A stretch of DNA of 64,000 bases from Thermocoleostomius sinensis A174 (lineage in GTDB: Bacteria; Cyanobacteriota; Cyanobacteriia; Elainellales; Elainellaceae), in contig NZ_CP113797.1 of the NCBI RefSeq assembly GCF_026802175.1, positions 4,007,026 to 4,071,025 on the forward strand, written 5' to 3'. Of the stretch, positions 46,588-55,548 are shown in pieces. The position numbers and the translations under genes are program-made. Position 1 is the first letter of the stretch. Each line of letters starts with the position of its first letter. The notes under the pieces are model-generated. The model saw nothing but the letters and a program-made list of their open reading frames with translations, did not search any database and was not told the origin of the DNA.

Positions 46588-47337
46588 ATGAACAAAATTG
46601 TACTAATTACAGGGGTTGCTGGTGGCATTGGCTATGCGACTGCTCAACACTTCAAACAAAATGGCTGGGTAGTAGTCGGCGTCGATCGCCAAGACACGTC
46701 ATCGCTACCGGACATCGATTGTCGAATTCAGGTGGATATTGCAGAACCACAGGCAATTCAAAAAGTAGTATTGCAACTGCGCCAAGAGTTTGACAACTTA
46801 CATTGTCTTGTCAACAATGCGGCGGTGCAGATCTGTAAACCCTCTCTAGAGATGACTGTAGCTGAATGGGACGAAATCATGGCGGTGAATGTGCGATCGT
46901 GCTTTTTTCTGGCTCAGGCAACGTATCCCCTGCTCAAACCCGTAGCAGGTAGTGTGGTGAATGTCAGTTCGGTTCATGCCGTTGCCACCTCTGCCAACAT
47001 TGCTGCCTATGCCACTAGCAAAGGAGCCTTGCTGGCCATGACTCGTGCCTTGGCGATCGAGTTTGCCTCTGCAAACATCCGTGTTAATGCCATTTTGCCA
47101 GGAGCCGTAGATACGAGCATGTTACGATCGGGCTTGCAGCGGGGGCATTTGAGTGGGGATTATGTAGACGAATTGCTTACCGATTTAGGCAAAAAAACCG
47201 TAATCGGGCGAGTAGGTAATCCTAGGGAAATTGCCGAAGCTATTTGGTTTCTGGCAAACAATACCTGTTCCTCCTTCATGACTGGGCAATCACTGATTGT
47301 AGACGGTGGTGCCACAGCACGACTAAGCACCGAGTAG
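46588..47337 (+). CDS. Short-chain dehydrogenase/reductase
   Basis: A 249-residue classical SDR. It has the cofactor motif TGVAGGIGYATA at 7-18, NNAA near 82-85, catalytic Ser (VNVSSVHAV) with the Tyr-x-x-x-Lys motif in AAYATSKGALLAM, and the usual C-terminal SSFMTGQSLIVDGGA. It reduces or oxidises a sugar or hydroxy-acid group with NAD(P)H. It lies 94 nt after the D-2-hydroxyacid dehydrogenase on the same strand and probably acts in the same pathway, which I cannot name. Confidence 0.9.
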   Translation: MNKIVLITGVAGGIGYATAQHFKQNGWVVVGVDRQDTSSLPDIDCRIQVDIAEPQAIQKVVLQLRQEFDNLHCLVNNAAVQICKPSLEMTVAEWDEIMAVNVRSCFFLAQATYPLLKPVAGSVVNVSSVHAVATSANIAAYATSKGALLAMTRALAIEFASANIRVNAILPGAVDTSMLRSGLQRGHLSGDYVDELLTDLGKKTVIGRVGNPREIAEAIWFLANNTCSSFMTGQSLIVDGGATARLSTE

Positions 47338-47449
47338 AAACAAACCATTCAAGACAAGAGCAGCTTGGAGTGTTGCAGCACTCTTAAGCAAGTTAGTCTA
47401 TCTGTCACCGGTATGTGATAGGTGCAGGGTTCTTCCAAGGAAAAGGCTA

Positions 47450-48148
47450 ATGAGTATAAAACTGGAAAAATTTGTTCCGTTTGGTCGATCGTTTGATGAA
47501 TACCGGCAGATCTTTGCTTTATCTGAAGCAGATTTGTCGGGAAACATTTTGGGAGTCGGAGATGGTCCTGCTAGCTTTAACGCTGAAGCGACTGCAAAAG
47601 GATATTCTGTAACCTCGATCGATCCTGTCTATAAATTTAGCGGCGAAGAAATTTATCGGCAATTCGATCATGTTCTGGATACGATTATTGATCAAGTAAT
47701 TGCTACTCCGAATGATTGGATTTGGTCCTATCATCGATCGCCTAATGACCTGCGCAGAAATCGAATTCAAGCTATTCAGCGATTTATTTCTGACTATCAG
47801 CACGGAAAACAAGCAGGGCGCTATCAAGTGGGTTCCTTACCGAGCTTAACCTTTAAAGATGATCAGTTTGATCTGGCATTATGCTCTCATCTTTTATTCT
47901 TATACTCTGATCACTATGATGCCGTCTTTCATCAGCAGGCTGTGCAAGAGATGCTGAGAGTGAGCCAAGAAGTGCGAATTTTTCCACTTTTAACGTTGAT
48001 GTTGCAACCATCTCCTTATTTAGATAGAGTGATTCATGATTGTGTGGCGGCTGGGCATACCGTCACAATAGAGCCGGTATTCTATGAACTGCAACGAGGG
48101 GGTAATCAGATGCTGCGTATCCGCAAAGTCATCAAAGCAGCAAACTAA
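47450..48148 (+). CDS. SAM-methyltransferase-like protein
   Basis: A 232-residue protein with a degenerate class I methyltransferase pattern. NILGVGDGPASFNAEATAKG at about 32-51 stands in for motif I, SIDPVYKFS for the motif II acid, and FDLALCSHLLFLYSDHY near 141-157 for motif IV and beyond; LRVSQEVRIFPLL is typical of a branch found in many bacteria. Whether it methylates anything is uncertain. The stop overlaps the next start (TAATG), so it is translationally coupled to the alpha/beta hydrolase. Confidence 0.75.
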   Translation: MSIKLEKFVPFGRSFDEYRQIFALSEADLSGNILGVGDGPASFNAEATAKGYSVTSIDPVYKFSGEEIYRQFDHVLDTIIDQVIATPNDWIWSYHRSPNDLRRNRIQAIQRFISDYQHGKQAGRYQVGSLPSLTFKDDQFDLALCSHLLFLYSDHYDAVFHQQAVQEMLRVSQEVRIFPLLTLMLQPSPYLDRVIHDCVAAGHTVTIEPVFYELQRGGNQMLRIRKVIKAAN

Positions 48149-49350
48149 TGAATTCTATGAATCGCATTAAACGCATTGTGAAGATTACTCTGTTCTTAAT
48201 CTTGTTGTTCAGTGGATTAGGATTCTTTTTAAGCCTTTGGATCATTGTGCCTGCTCCTACCTTCTCGTTACTACCTTTAGCAGTGGGTGCACCTGAAATT
48301 AGCCCCTGGCTCTTGGTTGGCAATATGATCGCGGCCCTTTTAGCCCTCAGCCAGTATCAGCATCCCCTTGCACGAGTTGCCCTAGTAGCAAGTTTAGTTG
48401 GGTTGTTGTTGAGTAGTTTACCCCTTAGCCAGTTGTCGGCGACTCATCAAGCTGTCACCCTGACGATGCAGCGGAATCTAGACGTTGATTCCTGGAATCA
48501 GCCACACCCAACCCTGTCCTTCCGGACTCAACCATTTCAACTGATCGATGGGTTTCGCGGCATTCCGTTGACTTCTGTCCGTCACGATTCTGGTATTGTG
48601 TTTGCCGAAGTTGAAAATGAACGGTTAACGCTGGATATTTATCGTCCGTCTACTCGCGGGCGCTATCCCACAGTTATAGTCATTTACGGTGGAGCTTGGC
48701 AAAATGGTAATCCGTCGCTGGATGCTGACTTCAATCGCTATATGGCTGCCCAAGGGTATACGATGATTGCGATCGACTATCGTCATGCGCCTCGCTATCA
48801 GTTCCCCAGCCAAATCCTGGATGTGCAAACGGCGATGCAGTTTATTCAGCGCCATGCAACGGCATACGAGGTGGATCTTAATCGCATGGCTGTACTGGGG
48901 CGATCGGCAGGGGCACAGTTGGCGATGTTATTAGCCTACCAACCCGACACTACACCATTGCGAGCCGTCGTGAACTATTATGGCCCGGTTGATTTGGCAG
49001 CAGGCTATCGCAATCCCCCGGTTCCTGATCCGATTAATACCCGAGCAATTTTAGACGCATTTCTGGGTGGTTCTCCCGAACAAGTTCCCGACCAATATAC
49101 ACTGGCCTCTCCAATTCACTTCATTAAGCCAAATTTGCCGCCAACGCTCTTGGTCTATGGCAGCCGGGATCATGTCGTGGAAGCTAAATATGGACGACAG
49201 TTGCGCGATTGCCTGCAAGCCTCAGGAAACACAGCCGTGCTACTGGAAATTCCTTGGGCAGAACATGCTTTTGATGCAGTGTTCAGTGGTGTCAGTAATC
49301 AGCTAGTGCTTTATCATACAGAGCGTTTTTTAGCTTGGGCTTTACGATGA
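48148..49350 (+). CDS. Membrane-anchored alpha/beta hydrolase (esterase/lipase-like)
   Basis: A 400-residue protein with three to four hydrophobic helices in the first 110 residues, followed by an alpha/beta hydrolase domain of the hormone-sensitive-lipase or BD-FAE kind. The oxyanion motif is YGGAWQNG at about 178-185, the nucleophile serine is in LGRSAGAQLAM near 248-258, and the Asp (YGSRDHVVEA) and His (WAEHAFDAV) complete the triad. It probably removes ester groups, perhaps acetyl groups, at the membrane. It is coupled to the preceding methyltransferase-like gene by a 1-nt overlap. A second ATG nine bases on is an alternative start. Confidence 0.85.
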   Translation: MNSMNRIKRIVKITLFLILLFSGLGFFLSLWIIVPAPTFSLLPLAVGAPEISPWLLVGNMIAALLALSQYQHPLARVALVASLVGLLLSSLPLSQLSATHQAVTLTMQRNLDVDSWNQPHPTLSFRTQPFQLIDGFRGIPLTSVRHDSGIVFAEVENERLTLDIYRPSTRGRYPTVIVIYGGAWQNGNPSLDADFNRYMAAQGYTMIAIDYRHAPRYQFPSQILDVQTAMQFIQRHATAYEVDLNRMAVLGRSAGAQLAMLLAYQPDTTPLRAVVNYYGPVDLAAGYRNPPVPDPINTRAILDAFLGGSPEQVPDQYTLASPIHFIKPNLPPTLLVYGSRDHVVEAKYGRQLRDCLQASGNTAVLLEIPWAEHAFDAVFSGVSNQLVLYHTERFLAWALR

Positions 49351-49447
49351 GGTCGCGGTAGGATCAAATTGGGATAACGACGGTGCAAGGTGTGTCAGTC
49401 AATTAAAATCAAAGTGTCAATCCGATCGCAGCAATCGTTAAGCTGGA

Positions 49448-49735
49448 ATGATGAAACAACCCGAAGACCCTCTCAGCGGAGATGCGCTGGTGAAAGAAGT
49501 ATGTCGGCGGATTCGAGTTGCCCGCAGCTATTGGGATGCTCATAATAATGCTGCCTGTCGAGGGGAACGCGATCGAGCGCTGCAACTTTACAATACTCTA
49601 ACGAACGAGCAAAAAGCGCAGATTCCACAAGTGTTACGAGTGTGGCTCCGCTATCGCAGCGAGAAATATTTTGGCCGCCACCGAACACCACCTGGCAGTC
49701 AGAAGCGCGCAAAACATGGAAAGCGCAAGCGCTAG
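49448..49735 (+). CDS. Small basic protein of unknown function
   Basis: A 95-residue protein I do not recognise. It is mostly helical (ALVKEVCRRIRVARSYWDAH; DRALQLYNTLTNEQKAQIPQ) with a strongly basic tail of Lys and Arg from residue 78. The tail could bind nucleic acid. Two adjacent ATG codons (49448 and 49451) could start it, and no strong ribosome binding site distinguishes them. It closes the codirectional run that follows the glycan genes. Confidence 0.6.
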   Translation: MMKQPEDPLSGDALVKEVCRRIRVARSYWDAHNNAACRGERDRALQLYNTLTNEQKAQIPQVLRVWLRYRSEKYFGRHRTPPGSQKRAKHGKRKR

Positions 49736-49755
49736 GAGAAATTATAAAATCTATT

Positions 49756-50027
49756 TTGACTAAACATACAGACAAGTCACACTCTCCTCAAATCCATATG
49801 CATCGGTGAAGACAAGGCTTTTGCCACCATACCGTTGAATTAAGCCTTTCAAGATTTGAGAGCATCTAATTCTTGCTTCTGTGTTTCTCTCTCGAGATCT
49901 CAGCGCTTTTTCTGAGTGACTTTCATCTTCTTTAAAGCATAAAAGATGGCATTGGTTCTCACCCCAAACTTTTGAGCGCGATCGGCCACCTTGGACTCTA
50001 AATTCTGCGTTAAAAGAGCATAGAGCA
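49756..50027 (-). pseudogene. Remnant of an IS630-family transposase
   Basis: On the minus strand a reading stretch gives KVADRAQKFGVRTNAIFYAL then KKMKVTQKKR and a stop. After more stops and a +1 frameshift it continues with RYGGKSLVFTDAYGFEES. These are the helix-turn-helix tail and the first catalytic-Asp region of IS630-type transposases. The beginning, the remaining DDE residues and any inverted repeats are missing. It is a decayed fragment in the 713-nt gap (49736-50448) before the antenna genes; nothing else coding is visible there. Confidence 0.7.
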
Positions 50028-50200
50028 TTCAGCTATATACATCTACAAAGGTTGAGATGGCATATCTCAGGCGTAGTTCATAGAAGCCGGACCTTTGACC
50101 CACTATCCAGCGTATGATTACAGCACCCACCGCAAGAAGTGTAACAAAATCTTGATTTTTATTGGGTATTTGCTGCTCAACCTGCATAATCAGATTTAAC

Positions 50201-50219
50201 GCTAATCATTCTCATTAAG
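50201..50219. promoter_or_regulatory. Candidate Fur box upstream of the antenna operon
   Basis: Read on the minus strand, TTAATGAGAATGATTAGC agrees with the 19-bp Fur consensus GATAATGATAATCATTATC at 14 positions. It lies about 230 nt upstream of the first antenna gene. A second, poorer similar segment (GCATGAGAATGTCAATAA) starts near 50229. Iron control through Fur is inferred. Confidence 0.5.
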
Positions 50220-50448
50220 CCGCCGATCCGCATGAGAATGTCAATAATCCTTTGAGAGAGAGCCAATTCGGAAAGTCAATCCTGGTGAGTTGAACCAGCT
50301 AAGTGATTCAACTTACGATACTTGCCTGTTATAGAGAAGGGATTTGATTTTGCGATCCGTGACATTGCAATAGGTTTAACTGATTCGCTGCAACCACTGC
50401 ATCGAGTCCAGGTTGTTTTGTTGATTGAATACTCAAAGGAAACGGTGA

Positions 50449-51516
50449 ATGGCAGTCTCAATTGTTTGGAAGCCTGTCTTTCGGGTGTTGGGCTGGTCTT
50501 TTGATCAAGAATCTGGAGCACCCTTGTTGGCAGGTAATGCCCAGTTTGTGAACCTTTCAGGACGATTGTTAGGGGCACATGTTGCCCATGCGGGATTAAT
50601 CGTGCTGTGGGCGGGTGCAATGACCCTGTTTGAGCTATCCCGGTTTAATCCCAATTTGCCGATGTACCAACAGAACTTGATTTTGCTGCCTCACTTAGCA
50701 ACGCTGGGATTTGGCGTCGGAGTCAATGGACAAATTTTCGATACCTATCCTTACTATCTGATTGGAATGCTGCACTTGATTAGTTCTGCTGTGCTGGGAG
50801 CGGGCGGAATTTATCATGCTGTGCTGGGGCCCGAAGTCCTAGATGAAAGAGGGTTTGGCTATAACTGGAATGATGGCAACAAAATGACCACCATCTTGGG
50901 AATTCATTTGGTCTTGCTGGGAGGCGGGGCACTGCTGCTAGTGCTTAAGGCAACCCAATGGGGTGGGCTGTATGATCCGTTGGTTGATCAGGTGCGATTG
51001 ATTCAGCCTAACTTAAATCCAGCCCGGATTTTTGGCTATTTGTTTGGCTTTAGCCCTAATGGCTGGACAATAACGGGAATGGCCAGTGTGAATAATTTAG
51101 AAGATGTGATTGGTGGTCACGTTTGGGTCAGCCTTCTATGTATTATTGGCGGAATTTATCACATTTTCTCTAAACCGCTCGATTGGGCAAAGCGGGCATT
51201 GGTCTGGTCAGGAGAAGCCTACCTTTCCTATAGCCTAGGTGCGCTGGCGATCGCAGGTTTCAGTGTGGCGTGCTTTGTTTCAGTCAATGACATTGTCTAT
51301 CCCAACGTCTTTTACGGTCCTGTGAGCGGTTCACCAGTCCGTGCTGCCCTTGCCAGTGTCCATGCTGCCCTAGGATTTTTGGCATTAATCGGACATCTCT
51401 GGCACGCCTACCGAGCACGTTCAGCGGAACGCGGTGTGCAGGCTAATACATTCTTTGATTTCATGGCGAAGGATGTGACGTTAGCAGTACCTGCGGGGTT
51501 GCAAAGCCAAGAGTGA
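50449..51516 (+). CDS. CP43-like chlorophyll-binding antenna protein (IsiA/Pcb family) 1
   Basis: A 355-residue six-helix chlorophyll protein of the CP43-prime family, which forms rings or arcs of light-harvesting units around photosystem I. It shows the family pattern: [79 protein letters not shown] and the final [10 protein letters not shown]. Many helix histidines that ligate chlorophyll are visible. The protein lacks the large lumenal loop of true CP43. The first 25 residues are a distinct leader-like extension. ATG 50449 follows CAAAGGAAA. It is the first of three codirectional antenna genes, 59 nt before the next. Confidence 0.9.
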   Translation: MAVSIVWKPVFRVLGWSFDQESGAPLLAGNAQFVNLSGRLLGAHVAHAGLIVLWAGAMTLFELSRFNPNLPMYQQNLILLPHLATLGFGVGVNGQIFDTYPYYLIGMLHLISSAVLGAGGIYHAVLGPEVLDERGFGYNWNDGNKMTTILGIHLVLLGGGALLLVLKATQWGGLYDPLVDQVRLIQPNLNPARIFGYLFGFSPNGWTITGMASVNNLEDVIGGHVWVSLLCIIGGIYHIFSKPLDWAKRALVWSGEAYLSYSLGALAIAGFSVACFVSVNDIVYPNVFYGPVSGSPVRAALASVHAALGFLALIGHLWHAYRARSAERGVQANTFFDFMAKDVTLAVPAGLQSQE

Positions 51517-51575
51517 GGAACAGAAAGTCTCACTCATCCCCATTCAATAGGATTTAACGAGGAGAGTAACTCATT

Positions 51576-52607
51576 ATGACAACAGCAACTCAAGCCATCG
51601 ATTCAATTCCTTGGCGAGCGGGGAATGCTCGTTTAGTTAACCTTTCTGGAATGTTATTGGGTGCCCATGTTGCCCATGCTGGGCTAATTGTCTTATGGGT
51701 GGGTGCGATCACCCTGTTTGAAGTAGCGGGTTTCAAGCCAGATCAACCGATGTATGAGCAGGGATTAATTGTGTTGCCCAATCTGGCGCGATTAGGATTT
51801 GGTGTGGGTAACGGTGGCGCAATTGTGGATACCTATCCCTATTTTGTGATTGGTGTTTTACATCTGATTAGTTCTGCTTTTTTGGGTGCGGGTGGTCTCT
51901 TTCATGTGTTCAAAGGTCCCAAAAAACTGGAAGATCGGTTTCCCTTTTTTGGGTATCGCTGGGATGATGCTAACAAGATGACAACGATTCTCGGTATTCA
52001 TCTAGTGGTGTTAGGTACGGGTGCATTGTTGTTAGTCGCCAAAGCGATGATCTTTGGTGGGCTTTACGATCCACTCATTCAAAAAGTGCGTCTAATTACC
52101 AATCCAACACTGAATCCAGCGGTAATTTTTGGTTATCTGCTGGGTACACAAGGAAAGTTCTGGATTGCTAGTGTGGACAATCTCGAAGATGTTGTAGGAG
52201 GGCATATCTGGGTAGGTCTGATGTGCATTCTCGGCGGTATCTGGCATATGCGTACGACTCCATTTACCTGGGCAAAACGACTGTTTGTCTGGTCAGGGGA
52301 AGCGTACTTATCCTACAGCATTGGCGCGGTAAGTCTGATGGCGTTCGTGGCAACGTTGTTTGTCTCGGTCAATTCACTAGTATTTCCAACTGAGTTTTAT
52401 GGTCCTACCTTGTCATTGGTGTTCGATCGCTTCCCAGTTTTTGTTAGTCCAGACGGTGAGTTAACCGCGCGGGTCTGGCTCGCCAATGCGCACTTTTGGC
52501 TAGGTTTCTTTTTCCTGCAAGGGCACCTATTTCATGCACTGCGAGCAGCAGGCTACAGCTTTGCAGAAGGACGGGTTCTCGCTTCTACTCGTGGGCAGGT
52601 GAGTTGA
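51576..52607 (+). CDS. CP43-like chlorophyll-binding antenna protein (IsiA/Pcb family) 2
   Basis: A 343-residue paralogue of the preceding gene with the same six-helix layout: [59 protein letters not shown]-type loop near 185-205, and [19 protein letters not shown] at the end. A longer insert ([19 protein letters not shown]) lies before the last helix, where canonical IsiA also has a loop. The GAGGAG ribosome binding site precedes the ATG. The next gene starts one base after its stop, so the two are coupled. Likely role: additional chlorophyll antenna for PSI. Confidence 0.9.
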   Translation: MTTATQAIDSIPWRAGNARLVNLSGMLLGAHVAHAGLIVLWVGAITLFEVAGFKPDQPMYEQGLIVLPNLARLGFGVGNGGAIVDTYPYFVIGVLHLISSAFLGAGGLFHVFKGPKKLEDRFPFFGYRWDDANKMTTILGIHLVVLGTGALLLVAKAMIFGGLYDPLIQKVRLITNPTLNPAVIFGYLLGTQGKFWIASVDNLEDVVGGHIWVGLMCILGGIWHMRTTPFTWAKRLFVWSGEAYLSYSIGAVSLMAFVATLFVSVNSLVFPTEFYGPTLSLVFDRFPVFVSPDGELTARVWLANAHFWLGFFFLQGHLFHALRAAGYSFAEGRVLASTRGQVS

Positions 52608-52608
52608 A

Positions 52609-54177
52609 ATGACAATTGCAAATGTAACACCCGACAGCACAGCGCCTTCGCTGGAGTTTCCAGGCAGTACGCCCGAAACACGCTATGTCAAAGATTCTGT
52701 CGATCCCTATTCTTGGTGGGCGGGTAACTTCCGCTTTGCCAATCTGTCAGGTAAGTTATTGGGTGCCCATGTTGCCCATGCAGGATTAATCGTGCTGTGG
52801 GCAGGTGCAATGACCCTGTTTGAGTTATCCCAGTTTAATCCCAATTTGCCGATGTATGACCAGGGCTTGATTTTATTGCCCCATCTGGCTAGTTTGGGGT
52901 TTGGGGTCGGAGCCGATGGGCAAATTATTAGCACCTATCCTTACTTTGCGATCGGTGTTGTTCACCTGATTAGTTCATCAATTTTAGGAGCCGGCGGCAT
53001 TTACCATGCAGTTTTGGGACCAGAAAAACTAGATGAAAAGGGGTTTGGTTACAACTGGGAAGATGGTGGCAAAATGACTTCTATTCTTGGCATTCATCTA
53101 GTACTGCTGGGAATGGGAGCATTGCTGCTAGTGCTTAGGGCAACTCGACTAGGGGGGGTGTATGATCCGGCGATCGCCGATGTTCGTCTCATTACCAATC
53201 CCACGCTGAATCCACTCACGATTTTTGGCTATCTGGTGGGCATCACGCCTGACGGTTGGACACTTCAGGGTATGGCAGCCGTCCACAACCTGGAAGATGT
53301 TGTGGGAGGTCATATTTGGGTGGGCGCCCTGTGCATTCTGGGTGGCATCTGGCATATCTATACAAGACCAACCAACTGGGCGAAAGGCTTATTTGTCTGG
53401 TCAGGAGAAGCTTATTTGTCCTACAGTCAGGCAGCACTAGCGTATATGGGCTATTTTGCTGCTTACTTTGTTTGGGTGAATGAAACGGTGTATCCCTCGG
53501 TGTTCTATGGCCCTGTTGGTACTACCACTGTCGATGGGGTGATTACTCCGCGTACTTGGCTGATGCTATTTCATGTTATCTTTGCCAGTCTGCTGCTGGC
53601 AGGGCATTTCTGGCACGCCTTGAGGTCCCGGGCGATCGCTGCTGGATTTGTCTTTAGCAAGATGACGTTCAATTCCGATGCCATGCTGGGTGATAGCCAG
53701 TTTAATGGCATACCTCTGTTTACAGGCATTGTGCAGCCTGACCGTAGCGATGTTCAGCAGGGCAACCTAGCAACTCCGATCAACACCAGCGACATTAGCC
53801 TCACTTGGATCAAAAACCTTCCCATCTATCGATCGGGGTTGTCTCCCATTACACGGGGGCTAGAGATTGGTATGGCACATGGCTATCTACTGCTAGGCCC
53901 ATTCCTCAAACTAGGCCCATTGCGAAACACTGATGCTGCTCTCATCGGTGGCTTTGGCGGTGCATCAGGCTTGGTTGTGATTCTCAGTGTTTGTCTGTTT
54001 CTATATGGGTTTGCGGTCTTTCAAGGTAGACCCAAACCACGTGGAGTCTTACCCGGTAATCTCAAGACCTACAAAGACTGGAGTTTGTTTACGTCAGGAT
54101 TTCTGATTGGTGGTCTTGGGGGTGTGCTGTTTGCCAGCTTTATTGTCCTAGAAATTAGCCGAGCAGGTCTTAGTTGA
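52609..54177 (+). CDS. CP43-like antenna fused to a PsaL domain (IsiA-PsaL)
   Basis: A 522-residue fusion. Residues 1-350 are a full CP43-prime unit ([62 protein letters not shown]). After a 35-residue linker, residues 385-522 form a PsaL domain with [54 protein letters not shown] and the third helix [18 protein letters not shown]. PsaL is the PSI subunit that holds trimers together, so the fusion could replace PsaL and plug the antenna straight into the core, changing PSI oligomer state. CP43-prime/PsaL fusions have been described in some filamentous cyanobacteria. It starts 1 nt after the previous stop and is followed by a hairpin. Confidence 0.93.
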   Translation: MTIANVTPDSTAPSLEFPGSTPETRYVKDSVDPYSWWAGNFRFANLSGKLLGAHVAHAGLIVLWAGAMTLFELSQFNPNLPMYDQGLILLPHLASLGFGVGADGQIISTYPYFAIGVVHLISSSILGAGGIYHAVLGPEKLDEKGFGYNWEDGGKMTSILGIHLVLLGMGALLLVLRATRLGGVYDPAIADVRLITNPTLNPLTIFGYLVGITPDGWTLQGMAAVHNLEDVVGGHIWVGALCILGGIWHIYTRPTNWAKGLFVWSGEAYLSYSQAALAYMGYFAAYFVWVNETVYPSVFYGPVGTTTVDGVITPRTWLMLFHVIFASLLLAGHFWHALRSRAIAAGFVFSKMTFNSDAMLGDSQFNGIPLFTGIVQPDRSDVQQGNLATPINTSDISLTWIKNLPIYRSGLSPITRGLEIGMAHGYLLLGPFLKLGPLRNTDAALIGGFGGASGLVVILSVCLFLYGFAVFQGRPKPRGVLPGNLKTYKDWSLFTSGFLIGGLGGVLFASFIVLEISRAGLS

Positions 54178-54186
54178 GGATGAAAT

Positions 54187-54233
54187 GATGGAGCAAGGAG
54201 TGCTGACTACATTTCATCACTTCCCGCTCCATC
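54187..54233 (+). terminator. Terminator-like hairpin after the IsiA-PsaL gene
   Basis: GATGGAGC pairs exactly with GCTCCATC, and the adjoining AAGGAGTG/CACTTCCC extends the stem with two mismatches around a 15-nt loop. GTTCCTTTTG follows. It lies 10 nt after the stop, as expected for the end of the antenna operon. Confidence 0.6.
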
Positions 54234-54246
54234 GTTCCTTTTGAAT

Positions 54247-54555
54247 TTAAGCCTGATCTACTTTGAAGTATTTAGCTTTTAACAAAGCACGACCATCGGT
54301 GGTAATCTCTGCGTTCTTAACCGTGATCAGAGCAGAGGAGTCAGAGGACGAATCAATTTCTCCCATCATGTAGTTAGATTGCAACAAATGATTCATTTGT
54401 TCGTTTAATTCCTCGCGGCTAACTTGTTTGCCGTCAAAGTCTTCAGCAAAGAAGCTGACATTCGATCGCCCTTCGCCACTGTGTTTGATCTTGTTGAGCA
54501 ATACATAAACGATTTCATCGTTCAGGTTATCAGCAGGCGTCATATCAACTGACAT
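54247..54555 (-). CDS. Small protein with possible winged-helix fold
   Basis: A 102-residue protein without a name I can give. The pattern EIVYVLLNKI, then SREELNEQMNHLLQSNYMMGEI, then ITVKNAEITTDGRALLKAKYF resembles small winged-helix proteins (helix, recognition-like helix, beta wing, final helix), but this is a visual impression. The frame extends ten codons upstream, but ATG 54555 has AAGGAG at 7-nt spacing and is chosen. It lies on the opposite strand between the antenna genes, downstream of the ferritin-like gene (71 nt), with which it may share a transcript. A role in regulating the island is possible. Confidence 0.6.
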   Translation of the reverse strand: MSVDMTPADNLNDEIVYVLLNKIKHSGEGRSNVSFFAEDFDGKQVSREELNEQMNHLLQSNYMMGEIDSSSDSSALITVKNAEITTDGRALLKAKYFKVDQA

Positions 54556-54655
54556 AGAGAACTCCTTGTTTGTAGGTTGAATCAAGTTAGATGAATGGTT
54601 CAGGAATACCTAGGTGAAAGGATTTTTCATCCTTTGTGTAAGACTGTATGGAATG

Positions 54656-55231
54656 TCACTTAGTGATTCCCTCAAACAGACCTCTCAATGCGGCAACAGC
54701 ATCCTGCGTCCGTGCCCAAACTCCTTTGTCGGGGTCTTTGCCTGTCAGTTCTCGAGTTCCCAGAATTTCCATCACTCCTTTCAATTGCTCTTGATGGGCA
54801 CGATTCTCAAAGTTCACTTGATTCAAAGCACCGATCGCCTGCTTGACATCCTCACCAGCAACTTGTGCCGCTTTATGAACAATCAAACCTGTCATTACCG
54901 CTTGATGTTTAATACGCTCATGAGTAGACACTTTCTGATACAGCGTTAATTCTGAGCCGTTCATCAAACGGTTTACCTGATCAATGTACTGTCGAATCGT
55001 ATCTCTAGGCTGAGTTACACCCCCAAACTGGGTCAGAACACCATCAATCACCGTCAGGTTCTTTTGGTCATCTCGAAGAAAGTCATTAAAGCGATCGCGA
55101 ATCTCCGCATCTGTGCTGACGGCAGGCAGAAGGTTCTGTTCTGTCGCAATCAACAATTCCTGGAGCGCTTTGAGATCGGCAATTTCTTGAGCGATCGCAC
55201 TCCGCTTTGTATCGTCTAATCTTGCAACCAT
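54656..55231 (-). CDS. Four-helix-bundle (hemerythrin/ferritin-like) protein
   Basis: A 191-residue, almost wholly helical protein of a cyanobacterial family usually annotated as hemerythrin-like. Visible blocks are AIAQEIADLKALQELLIATE, FLRDDQKNLTVIDGVLTQFG, KVSTHERIKHQAVMTGLIVH and FENRAHQEQLKGVMEILGTR. His and Glu residues in these helices (HERIKH, ENRAHQEQ) could bind a di-iron centre or another metal, but the canonical hemerythrin set is incomplete by eye. ATG 55231 is preceded by GGAGAAGATCC. It is divergent from isiA and shares its regulatory region, suggesting an iron- or stress-related role. Confidence 0.65.
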   Translation of the reverse strand: MVARLDDTKRSAIAQEIADLKALQELLIATEQNLLPAVSTDAEIRDRFNDFLRDDQKNLTVIDGVLTQFGGVTQPRDTIRQYIDQVNRLMNGSELTLYQKVSTHERIKHQAVMTGLIVHKAAQVAGEDVKQAIGALNQVNFENRAHQEQLKGVMEILGTRELTGKDPDKGVWARTQDAVAALRGLFEGITK

Positions 55232-55439
55232 GTGTGGATCTTCTCCAACTCATTGTGCTAACTACTGTCACATGCCCTTTGTTTTCTAACACCTTTCTTG
55301 AGATAGATTATCAATAAATTTGCTTCTTATACTTTGAGATACTGCCGTTCAAGAATCTAGCGAAATTGGACGCATTTACAGAGCATGCCCACACTAGCCA
55401 AAGCCGACAACCCCCTATCATTACATTAATTTACATGGT

Positions 55440-55458
55440 GTTAATAATAGTCATTCTT
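55440..55458. promoter_or_regulatory. Candidate Fur box upstream of isiA
   Basis: GTTAATAATAGTCATTCTT agrees with the Fur consensus GATAATGATAATCATTATC at 14 of 19 positions. It lies 91 nt upstream of the isiA ATG and 209 nt upstream of the divergent ferritin-like gene. A TATAGT at 55495-55500 could be the -10 box. The surrounding 55232-55548 gap is AT-rich and holds no gene. Confidence 0.55.
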
Positions 55459-55548
55459 GATAAGTGTGATAGGATACCTCTGAAGCTAATTGAGTATAGT
55501 TCTCAATAAATGCTGATTACTGTATAACAAGTAAGGAGAAAGAAATCC

